Part shown: positions 1 to 9,162 of the stretch, in pieces | How the letters are laid out: every line of letters begins with the position of its first letter | How positions within the stretch are numbered: the stretch's first letter is position 1 | Assembly: GCA_051530055.1 (NCBI GenBank) | Contig: JBMGUZ010000011.1 | Location: 1-59,386, forward strand | Origin: Neoechinorhynchus agilis | Lineage: Eukaryota > Acanthocephala | Direction of reading: 5' to 3' | DNA: 59,386 nucleotides | Position numbers and translations under genes: made by a program | Notes under the pieces: model-generated | The model's database searches: none | What the model was told of the DNA's origin: nothing | The model's input: only the letters and a program-made list of their open reading frames with translations

Positions 1-315
1 CGTTCGGTTGTGCGAATCCGGTTTATGGGGATGTCCGTTCGTTTGGGCGAATCCGGTTTATGGGAATGTCTGTTCGGTTGGGCGAATCCGGTTTATGGGG
101 ATGTCCGTTAGGTGGGGCGAATCCGGTTTGTGGGGATGTCCGTTCGGTTGTGCGAATCCGGTTTATGGGAATGTCTGTTCGGTTGGGCGGATCCGGTTTA
201 TGGGGATGTCCGTTTCTATGATCAAATCCGGTTTGTGGGGATTTCCGTTCGGTTGGGCGAATCCGGTTAATGGGGATTTCCGTTTTATTGGAGGTAACTG
301 GTCTGGGGATGTCTG
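1..315. repeat. 35-bp tandem repeat, about 9 copies
   Basis: Head-to-tail copies of a 35-bp unit with core GCGAATCCGGTTTATGGGGA. Most copies differ at one to four positions; the last two are clearly diverged. The left end runs off the window. Since 35 is not a multiple of 3, three units make one 35-residue period in translation. That gives a 103-codon open frame which I regard as a by-product of the repeat and not a gene. Confidence 0.9.
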
Positions 316-737
316 TTGAAAGTGTCAGCTTCTAAAGAATTTGTCATTGTGGATTCACAGCTCATTCTTTGTTCCAGAGCGGTGGTGTAAATGTTGGTAA
401 GTTTTGGTCGAGATAAAAAATTTATTTCTCTTTAAATTTTTTTTCTTTAACAAATGGATTGATATTTTGTTTTAGAAGTCTTCACCCGGTAAACATTTTT
501 TATTAAAGACGTTTTGCGTGCCTCATCATATTCATCATTAGTTTCTTAGTTATTAATAGGTGGGGGTTCGCAGAACGTCTGTAATAAGCAATAATTCAAT
601 AATCACATAGCCCGTAGTACCTCCTCTGCAATTTAGGGCTGATGATTTCGTTTTATACGAACATTTTAAAATTATTCGTCTTTGGAAGCTTGAAATTTTG
701 TTTAAAGTCGATCATCAATCCGTTTGTTAAGGCTAGA
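316..737. other. Intergenic/5' region of the MnmE gene, no gene seen
   Basis: AT-rich and without a supported reading frame. It holds one end of a MITE-like repeat (463-541) and a 15-bp string, CCAGAGCGGTGGTGT (374-388), that recurs at 23228-23242. The N-terminal domain expected for the following gene is not found here. Confidence 0.5.
463..541 (+). mobile_element. Partial copy of a MITE-like repeat (one end only)
   Basis: Contains TTTAGAAGTCTTCACCCGGT followed by a run of T and ATTAAAG. This matches the left ends of the elements at 22397 and 32665. No opposite inverted end is visible, so this is a solo or truncated end. Confidence 0.55.
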
Positions 738-2106
738 ATGGCGGATAGAGGTGAATTTACCAAAAGGTACACAGTATTATTTCTCTTTGTTTTTACTCAT
801 TAAACCATTATATTGTCAGAGCAGTGCTCAACGAAAGGATAGACCTTTCCCAGGCAGAAGGAGTGCGAGCACTCATTGAAGCAACTAGCCATCTACAAGC
901 TCAGACTGCTCTACGCTGTCTTAGTGGTTCGGTCCGAGATGCAGTCAGTCATTGGCGTAAGGATCTTCTTGAAATAATCAGTGAACTCGATGCGATAATC
1001 GATTTTGGAGAAGATCACTCCAGTGATGGTGCTTTGACAATCTCATCGGAGTTGCGAAGTAAGCGTTTGGTGCCCATTTATGTTATTAAAATGCGATCAT
1101 AATAGATACAATCGTTGCGGTCAGAGAAGAAATGCTACGGTTTGTAAATCAATCGAAACGATCACGGATGCGTAAATACGGCCATAAAGTTGTTATTGTA
1201 GGTGCCCCAAATGTGGGAAAAAGTTCACTCTTGAATATTCTCGGTAATTATAATTAGTCCCTATGTATATTTATCATTTCTTCGATCTGTAATTTTACAG
1301 TTAATGAGGAAATCGCAATTGTCTCGAACTTACCTGGAACGACTCGTGACTTTATTCAAGTTAATGTGGACTTGATAGGTCCTAGTTCAATAAACTTAAT
1401 TGACACTGCTGGTCTGAACGACGACATATTTCTTGAATTTTTAATTGCGGCGGTTCTTTGACATAAAAGCAATAAAAATTTAAATAGTAGTTGACAGTGT
1501 CGAGGCTGAAGGTAGACTAAGATCAATTCAGAAAGCAAGGGAAGCTGATTTGATTTTGTGGGTTATCGATGCCAATAATGCTGAAGAGGTTGGACGTGAT
1601 CCCCGTGGCAATCTCCGAAAAATGCTTCGTGGATACTTGCCTGAAGACGACAGAATATTTATTGCCTTCAATAAGATCGATCTGTGTCGAAGTTTTGAAG
1701 CAGCAGACTTCACAGGCAATGCCATCTTTCCAACATCACGAATTTCCTGTTTTACGCGTGAAAATATCAGTGATTTTAAGGCTAAACTCAGCGAATTCAT
1801 GTCTTCAAGGTGGACCAAATTTTTTACTCACAGAAAATAAAACGGAAAATTTCTAGGTTCTCACCCAATCACTTTACTTCAGCCGAGTCGATATTCATCG
1901 ATGATCGCCAGTTGAATTGCGTTAGAAAAGCGGCGGACGAGATTGAGAATGCTATTTCGCTGATCGACAATTCTGAAGATCAATTGTGTCAAGTAGTCGC
2001 CTTAAGGAGAGCGATAAACGAACTTGCGAATATCTCACCGGAACTAAATATAGAAACCGATGATGTGCTCAATCAAATATTCGAGAAATTTTGCATAGGG
2101 AAATAA
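738..2106 (+). CDS. GTPBP3: tRNA modification GTPase MnmE/GTPBP3 (N-terminus missing)
   Basis: Mitochondrial GTPase that acts with MTO1/GidA to form the xm5U34 wobble modification of tRNAs. Exons: about 738-766, 820-1058, 1106-1243, 1301-about 1425, 1490-1809 and 1857-2106. All introns are short and GT-AG except the one before 1490. The family block GEFTKRAVLNERIDLSQAE spans exons 1-2. The G domain shows GAPNVGKSS (G1), TTRD (G2), DTAGLN (G3) and NKID (G4). The protein ends in FCIGK, close to the human FCVGK end that carries the catalytic Cys. About 367 codons are seen against roughly 490 in human. The frame stays open upstream of ATG 738 (KAR precedes MADRGEFTKR and fits the family), so the true start lies further left, but the formyl-tetrahydrofolate-binding N-domain was not found. 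It may be cut off by repeats, or the gene may be 5'-truncated. Confidence 0.88.
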
Positions 2107-2514
2107 ATTTTTAACTCGCTTTATTGTTGAAATGTATCGTAGCACTTCAAAGTTTTAGGAATTTCGTGCGTTTAAATTCATTTAATGATTAGTATTTCTA
2201 GAGAATATTTAAAGAAAACAAATCTTATAGTCAATTAAACCAATTTTTTTGAACTATAGGAAAAACAAATGAAATTGAACGAAACAAAATTATGTTGCTG
2301 TCATCCGCATTTTACTATGTTTGATTTACAGTTGCTGCTGACAAGCATTGATCCTTAGATTAATATCCTCATAACGTCCAATCAAGTTCAACCAAGTTAT
2401 TATATTTGTATTTGGTTTTAAACAAAAGTTTTAACTTATGCATTGAATGGGTTTTTCACTTGGGAGTAAGTGGGCAAGTTTTGATCGTAGAAAGGGTCCC
2501 TAGGTCAAAAAAGT
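2107..2514. other. Intergenic, AT-rich, nothing recognised
   Basis: Spacer between the MnmE stop and SCO1, carrying the 3' UTR of the first and the promoter of the second. No open frame or repeat seen. Confidence 0.5.
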
Positions 2515-2571
2515 TTGGGAACCACTTGTATAAATCAAAGGCGCTTTCTTTTTTACGCATATAAATTTAAG

Positions 2572-3321
2572 ATGTTGATTCGTACAATCGCGACACGAAT
2601 GTTTCGATGCAATCGATCCCTTATCAATCGAACAAATGGCCATCGTTATATTCAATCTTTTCGGAACCCGTACCGAGGATCGTATATTTCATGGAAGTCA
2701 GTTTTTGCGACATCACTTGTTGGAGTCCCATTAGTTGGTTACTTTTGGTATCTAAAGCAAAATTATGAAAAGAATAGGCGTAAATCAATCCGGGAGTCAG
2801 TGGGAAAGGCTTCGATAGGTGGTGGTTTCTCATTAGTGGATCAAGACGGCAATCGTAAGACAGACAACGACTTTAAAGGAAGCTGGTTGATGATATACTT
2901 TGGTTTTACTCACTGTCCCGATATTTGTCCTGAGGAAATAGAAAAGATGGTTGATGCCGTCGACGGAGTCAGGAAAGCAGATCCAAGTATTAAAATTGCT
3001 AAGATATTCATCAGCATTGATCCAGAACGGGATACAGTTGAAGCTGTACGTGAGTACGTCCGCGACTTTGCTTCCGATTTAATCGGCCTAACTGGAACTG
3101 AAGAGGAGGTGACTGTGGTGGCTAAAAGATATCGAGTCTACTTCAAAGCTAGTCCGAAGGATTATGAAAATGACTACATCGTTGACCATTCGATTATAAC
3201 TTACCTTGTAAATCCAGACGGAGAATTCGTTGATTTCTATGGAAAGAATGTGAGCACAAAGAAACTTGAAGAAGCTATTCTGGCACAGGTCAGTGCTTAT
3301 CGCAAGAAGCATAAAGAGTGA
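2572..3321 (+). CDS. SCO1: SCO1/SCO2 copper chaperone for cytochrome c oxidase
   Basis: Inner-membrane mitochondrial metallochaperone that delivers copper to the CuA site of COX2. One uninterrupted frame. The start at 2572 ([13 protein letters not shown]) gives an Arg-rich, acid-free presequence; an in-frame ATG at 2515 would add 19 residues that look less like a leader. Order: presequence, transmembrane segment near [19 protein letters not shown], then the thioredoxin-fold domain. The copper ligands are present: CPDICP (CxxxC) in [13 protein letters not shown] and the downstream His in [23 protein letters not shown] is another family hallmark. About 249 residues, slightly short for the family. 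SCO1 and SCO2 cannot be told apart from this sequence. Confidence 0.95.
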   Translation: MLIRTIATRMFRCNRSLINRTNGHRYIQSFRNPYRGSYISWKSVFATSLVGVPLVGYFWYLKQNYEKNRRKSIRESVGKASIGGGFSLVDQDGNRKTDNDFKGSWLMIYFGFTHCPDICPEEIEKMVDAVDGVRKADPSIKIAKIFISIDPERDTVEAVREYVRDFASDLIGLTGTEEEVTVVAKRYRVYFKASPKDYENDYIVDHSIITYLVNPDGEFVDFYGKNVSTKKLEEAILAQVSAYRKKHKE

Positions 3322-4005
3322 GTATACTCCAGATATTCATAATAAGATTCTCGCCTCGAAAATCAATAATAAATCAAATGCAGTCATCTCTTCTGTACTC
3401 TATTGTATCATGTCTCATTTGCTATTGCTTATTTAGTATCTTTCAATGATTGCTCCTTTATCTGACTACTTTCTTGACCTTAAAAGGCTATCCGAAGCTC
3501 ACGGATAATCTATTGAATGTTCAAAATAATAAAAGAAATTATTTTTCGAAAATCAAATGGCTTGGAACTTAATGTCCGATTTTTTGTTGTAACAAAATTA
3601 AGATTTTAGCATATCCTAATAAAAGAAAATGCTTTTAAATAGAACAAATTTAACCCATTTCTTATGGACAAAAGGAATTCGAATACTCCAAAGACTCAAT
3701 AATTATTATTTTACTAACAAGCTCATTTATTGAGAGCTGGATAAAACAACGCTATTAGCTTTTATTTTAAAATTTATATTTCAACGAATAATTAGTCAAC
3801 GGAGAAAGGTAAAAAGAGGCCACAATATCTGTTTAAAGATAGCAATCAGAATAAGTAGAAGCACAGCTATGACTTAAACATCAACTGGAAAAAATAACAC
3901 TGAAACTAAAAACCGAAATAATACAAACAAATTCTTTAAAAACTATCAAAACCATTCTTAAAGAGATGCAGCGAATCGATAAGGAACAATCGGAGTTCCT
4001 TGATT
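3322..4005. other. Intergenic, no gene
   Basis: AT-rich 3' flank of SCO1. At 3971-3994 it carries a string of about 24 bases (AATCGATAAGGAACAATCGG and neighbours) that also lies inside exon 1 of the tandem gene near 10974-10998. Otherwise nothing recognised. Confidence 0.5.
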
Positions 4006-5127
4006 GGGGTGGTGATCGATAATGCGGTGACGAGAGACGTATGTAGAGTGTGCCATTGATTATTTTGCGATAGTAGTGTGGTATCACGTTGGTGTCGGCG
4101 CATTCCTCGCTTCGAACCTGGATGCTAGACAAAAATATGAAGACGGAAACCTGCCCGCCCAAAACGAGCCAAGTGAAAAGACCGAGGAAACGCCCAACGC
4201 TACCTAAATTCTGTTCATCAAATCACTGACGCAGACACCTTGAACGAGCCACTTATCGATCGCGCTCAACCTGAGAGCCAGATTCCGAATTCCAAACCAC
4301 ATTGTCTTCGGCAATGGTCCCCAATTCACGTCAGAACAGTTTGAAGTATTTTGTGAAGGACAGAGAATTCAAGACATCAAATCGAGTCCATATCAACCTC
4401 AGACGAATGGGTTGGTAGAACGAATGGTTGGTACTTTCAAACGAAGAACGATGGACAAAATCGGGGTATGGACGTTTCTTTTTTTTATTATAGAAATTCC
4501 GAGAACAATGTCACTAAAATAACAGCAGCTGAACAATTAATAGGCAGACGTTTGCCCACTTTGTTCGAGACAATATGCATCAATTGATGAAACAGGCGGT
4601 TCAGAAAATTCGAAAGTGAAGTTCGATTTAAAGAAAGAGCACCAATTTCAAGACAAGGACTTGATTTGGTATAAGCTATTTATAGATGATTCATGGAAGG
4701 AAAGATAGAGCGCAGGACAGGGCCGGTATCTTATCGCGTTTTTGATGAAAACGGTAAAGAGCAGAGGATTCATGGGCTGCTTACTAGCAGTGCAGAGTCG
4801 GATGAAATGAAGTTCTCTAAGATAGAACCACAGAGAATAGGATGGATGGATCGAGGTCCACAGAGACAGATGAGGAGTCGTCATCAAGGAACGAAGGGGA
4901 TTCAGTGAAGGATTAGTGTCTGAAAAAGAAGCAGAGGCCGTCGACGATCCTGAGAAACAGGAGAAACTAGTGCCAAAAAAAGGATCCAGAGAAGCTAATG
5001 TGGAGAAGCACAAGAGCGACCTCCACAACGTTTCAAATTTGATTTGGGTGGCGATCGATAATGCGGTGACGAGGGCGTATGTAGAGTGTTCTATTGATTT
5101 TTTGTGGTAGTAGTGTGGCAGAACGTT
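4006..5127 (+). repeat. Pair of about 85-bp direct repeats bracketing the Gypsy integrase piece
   Basis: 4006-4090 and 5045-5127 are similar direct copies sharing ATCGATAATGCGGTGACGAG and TATGTAGAGTG and ending in TAGTAGTGTGG followed by ACGTT. They lie either side of the integrase remnant and are probably terminal-repeat or adjacent untranslated sequence of an LTR element. Both are diverged. Confidence 0.5.
4181..5110 (+). mobile_element. Ty3/Gypsy-like LTR element remnant, integrase part
   Basis: Fossil. The + strand shows integrase-core similarity (SSPYQPQTNGLVERM) and a GPY/F-like end (GKIERRTGPVSYRV). The copy is broken in several places and only the 3' half of pol is represented. It faces away from the reverse transcriptase piece to its right, so the two come either from an inversion or from separate insertions. 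Confidence 0.75.
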
Positions 5128-5129
5128 AC

Positions 5130-6646
5130 AAATTCGTTTTGCCCTTCACATATCTCACATCGTAGTCGTACTCGCCCAAAAGGATCGCCAAATGTACTAC
5201 CCGTCCATTGGTCATTTTGCCTAATGTTCTGTTTTCTCCAAATATATGCTTTAACGGTTGATGATCCGTTTCGATCGTGAAGTGTCGGCCAAAAAGATAT
5301 TTATGAAATCTCTTGACCCTTTTATACGATAGGCAGCGCTTCCTTATCCAACGTTGAATATTTTAGCTCTGCTGGGCTGAGTTTTTTGGAAGCAAACATG
5401 ATAGGCATATATTTCTGGTTTCGCTCGTCAAATTGGAAAATAGCAGCTCCAACCCATTTCTCGCTAACATCACAAGCTAAGGTCACTAGTTTCGTTTCAT
5501 CGAATAGGATCAAGCTGATATGATTCGATACGGCCTCCTTGACATCAATAAGGGCATTTTTTTCATTTTTGCCTTATTTCCACTTGGCATTCACTGTAAG
5601 CGGATTCTTTAACGGTTCACAAATTGTTTGCAAATGTGGTATGAATTTGTCTAAGTTCACCGCACCTAAAAAGGATCTCAACTCTTTCTTACAAAAAGGA
5701 TCTGCCGCCAGTTTCAAATCATTCACTCGTCCTACACTTACCTTCCATTTCCCCTTCACCAGAGAGTGCCCCAAATAACTAACATGCTCTTCTAGAAATC
5801 GAAATTTGCCCCTCTTTACTTGCACTCCTGTCGATTCCAGACTTGAAAGGACAGTCTTCAAGTTCCGCAAATGGTCCTCATCATTCGTCCCCGAGACAAT
5901 AATATCATCAAGATATGCTTGTGTCATCGGTATGCCCCCAAGCAGCTCATCCATGAACAGCTGAAACATCTTCGGAGCTGCCGAAATTCCGAATGGGAGC
6001 CTTTGATAGCTGAACAACCCAAAGGGAGTTGCAATCGTCAATAGTCCCTTAGTTTCCTCGTCGACTTTCAATTGTAAATATGCATCAGCCAGGTCTAAGA
6101 TAGAATACTTCTCACCACTGACCAATTTACCCGCTAGTTCCGCCATACTTGGAATTTGGTAGCTATCCATCTTCATGAATTTATTGACAGTCACCTTAAA
6201 GTCCCCGCAACTCCGAATCGTTCCATCGGGTTTCTTTATGGGCACAATCGGTGTCGCCCATTCGATTGACTGTTCGGCGCTCTGCACTGGTTTGAGAATT
6301 CCTTCACCTTCCAGTCGCTGTAATTCTTCTTTGATCGGTTCAATCAATGCGAACGGTATCCTACGAGCTGGCAGAAAAATGGATTCGGCATTCTTTTTCA
6401 ATGCTAATTTTTATAATTCTTGATCGGGTCTTGGGGTTTTCGAAATACATTCGCATAATCAACAAGCTCTTGTAAACGTCCGTCCGTTGATCCTTCGTTA
6501 ACGGTATTTACGAAAACCTGGTCAGGCAGCTTCATATCTAATTCCCTGCACCGTGGTAGTCCGAACAAATATCGAGGTGCCTTATCTATCACAGTCACCG
6601 GGACCTTCTTTTGATTTTCAGCTTCCACCCATATCTTGCATTTCAA
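5130..6646 (-). mobile_element. Ty3/Gypsy-like LTR element remnant, protease-RT-RNase H part
   Basis: Fossil. The minus strand carries protease-end/RT/RNase H similarity, including the RT block QAYLDDIIVSG with its YLDD box and the RNase H blocks LACDVSEKWVGAAIFQ and TIETDHQPL. It is broken in several places and lacks an adjacent integrase in the same orientation. No terminal repeat is seen at its right end, where LINE sequence begins at about 6655. Confidence 0.8.
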
Positions 6647-6654
6647 GAAAAAAC

Positions 6655-7500
6655 TTTTCTAGGTTTTACAATAATAAAGCACAAAACGTGCAATCACCAC
6701 CGTCGCCTGGCAAAAGATGAGATGGCCTTTTTTATCTCTGTTGTATGGGAGGAGATGGAGTTTCAAAACTTCCGCTACAACATGGGTGCTTCGACCGGAG
6801 TATTTGTAGCGTCTCGCTGTCTCTTTTTGCGAAACTGTCGGAGGATGACAATAACCGAACAGCCCCCCGAACATCCATGTCCGCAGGGTTCGAAGAGACA
6901 CGCTCAGTCAGTGATCGCTTTGAAAAACGGCAGCGATACTCTTCCTTCGTGCGTCCCTTAGAAACCTCGCGGAGATTCCTTTCAAAATTTTTAAATATTT
7001 GTTCAAAGGAATCTAACCTTTCCTTGATTGTTGATGTCAAAGACACCCCAGAATCACCGCTGGTGCAGAGGACTAAGCGCGGGAAAGCGAAGAGCCGTGT
7101 CCATGAAGGCGCACAGTTCGTTTGCAGGCAATCATTGAGCAATCCCGTAAATGCTTTGGCGACCAGATATCGCGCGCCTTTGGGGATCCGTTTCAGGACG
7201 TTCCTGGGCAGAACCCGCACGATATCAGGTATCGAAATAGAATCAGTGGTGATCTGAGAGGTCCCAGCCATAAACAGATCGGTTGATTGTGGTGGAGAAC
7301 CAGATCCACTACAGCGGAGATCCCGTGGACCATGGACAAACAAAACCCCCAAATTGGTTAATTGAAAAGACTTACCGCAAACCGGACACAAACCAGTAGA
7401 GACGCGTGGGAGCCCGGCGGCGTTGGTCTTCTCAGGTTGAGCGTCGCGTTCAAATTATCTGCCTCAGCAGCATCCATTGTAGGCGATTTGAACATATTGT
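6655..7500 (-). mobile_element. Non-LTR retrotransposon: 5' head joined to 3' tail
   Basis: On the minus strand the 5' end encodes a CPVCGKSF-type zinc finger and a conserved pre-RT block (LTERVSSNPADMDVRGAVRLL). After about residue 210 it jumps straight to the element's 3' UTR (6655-6710), which matches the 3' end of the LINE at 38205-38260 (GACGGTGGTGATTGCACG). The RT and endonuclease are absent. It abuts the Gypsy remnant at about 6655. Confidence 0.7.
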
Positions 7501-7718
7501 GACGTAATTTGGAATTTCGGCAAAACCTATCCGATGCTGAGATCGTCCTGAGCCTTCTTGGAGGTATAGGGCTGGGAGGTGAATCTGATCCGTCGCTATA
7601 TCAATCGTCTGATTTCCTCATATTCGTTCTGTCAAGGCGCGTTCAAGGTGTCTGCGTTAGTGATTTGATGAACCGAATTTCGGCCTGGTGTCCTGGTAGC
7701 GTTGGGCGTTTCCTCGGT

Positions 7719-9162
7719 TGTGTTGTAATAATTTTTGCAAGTTGATTCATTAGCATTTTTAAAAGTTTGTAATCAGTCTTCTCCTAAGGTTAAAAATCTC
7801 AAGGAAATTTAAATACAGAGAAAATGTATTAAATGATCAACTAACGACGGAATTTTTCACCCATTCCTTAATGATTTTCGTATTTTTATGCGATCGCTTT
7901 ATTTAGTTTTTTAAAGCTAAACATAAGTTTTACTGGCGATTTTTTTTGCACTATTGAAGATGGAAAATTTGGCCAAAAACGTAAAAAAGTTTTTATTGTA
8001 TTTCACTATTTTCAATAAGTTTTCGTTCAAATATGTCCTCGGGCAGACCAGCAAAGTAATAATTCTTAAAGATTCAATTGAAAAAAACTGTGATTTCGAT
8101 GAAATATAAAGCCAATAGGAAATATGATCTCATTTTAATAGAAATCGGATTTGAACTTAGGTCTTTTCATTGAGGAAATTGAACATTTATTTGACTCGAG
8201 AATTGATGATGTGTATTTTCAAATGATTTACTGGTTTTCAGTCACAAAAAAGGTTAGTAAATTTTATGATTGACATTCATCGAAGACGTCTTCTTCAGAT
8301 TCAACTGCTCTGAATTTTATCTCGAACATCTGAGCAGTTTTAATCTAGAAAGTACGAGACGTTCTTGAAGAGTTTAAATAAATCCAATAATCGTTAAGTT
8401 GCCATTTTTGTTTAATTTTAACGGGTTTTAACTTGCAGACGTTTACAAAAAGCGATTCCGCGAAGTCCAAATATTCGTGGGCTGTACTTGAATTCTTCTT
8501 AAAGGTCAACTTAAAAGTCCCGTCGCCGTAACGAACTCCAGCATTCCCGCTTTATATTTTGAACTAGAAATCGGAATATCTGAAGTGGAAAATTTCTAAC
8601 GATAATTTGATTTCGATGCTGGTAGTCGTTTAAATTCTTAACTTCATTTGAGCGATAGTGAATTATTAGCGAACGGTGTTAAAGTGATTTTCGCCAATGA
8701 CTGCTTTCCCACTTTTTTTAGGGTGTTATAAATTTTGAAAACTCGAATGTTTCGCTACATTGCTCATTGAAATTCCAAATCATTTCAATAGAAAACAAAT
8801 TCGATATCTAATATTTTTCTATTATTGACCAGATAATCGTAACTCTCGAAGAGAAAATCGCAATGTCATGAAATTTCATTTTATCCACGATTCCGAGATG
8901 CGTTTACAATGCGAGATTTAGAACATTTGGTCCTTTAAAGTATTTTGCTTATTTTAATGCATCTTTCGCCCACTGTCGTCCGTTTCCCCATTTAAAACCT
9001 TTCAATGATTCACCAATTTACATGGTACACACAACAAATACGAAAAAGTCATTTTTTTTTAAAATTTCATCCTTCCATCACAAATATCAAATGAAATCTC
9101 TTCGGTTCTTGCATCTTGAACCTCATCGATTGTAGTTTCTGTATCCATTGTTACGAGCAACC
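7719..9162. other. Spacer of tandem unit (repeated at 11567-13004 and 15421-16866)
   Basis: No complete gene. Several + strand stretches read as if coding but are not joined by a model I trust: a 49-codon ORF from an ATG near 7960 (MENLAKNVKKFLLYF, also intact in unit 3 but without its ATG in unit 2), EEIEHLFDSRIDDVYFQ near 8170-8230, SSIPALYFELEIGISEVENF near 8537-8600, and NGVKVIFANDCFPTFF near 8675-8720. They could be the decayed or intron-split remains of a second gene. The family is not identified. Confidence 0.35.

Larger units (their letters stand above)
4181..7718. mobile_element. Composite transposon block between inverted arms
   Basis: 4181-4246 and 7640-7718 are inverted copies. 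The outer 24 bp (ACCGAGGAAACGCCCAACGC and on) match exactly, and an inner stretch reads CGTTCAAGGTGTCTGCG on the right arm. The right arm has an extra block of about 14 bp. Inside lie two Gypsy remnants in opposite orientation and a LINE head-plus-tail piece. The right arm ends exactly where the first 3.85-kb tandem unit begins. Confidence 0.6.

Noticed and set aside
8-319. 103-codon ORF with GLWGCPF-like repeats
   Set aside because: It is the translation of a 35-bp tandem repeat and changes frame with every unit; there is no gene context.
3881-4162. Minus-strand 93-codon ORF left of the Gypsy block
   Set aside because: No homology; it spans the LTR-like repeat and an intergenic flank.
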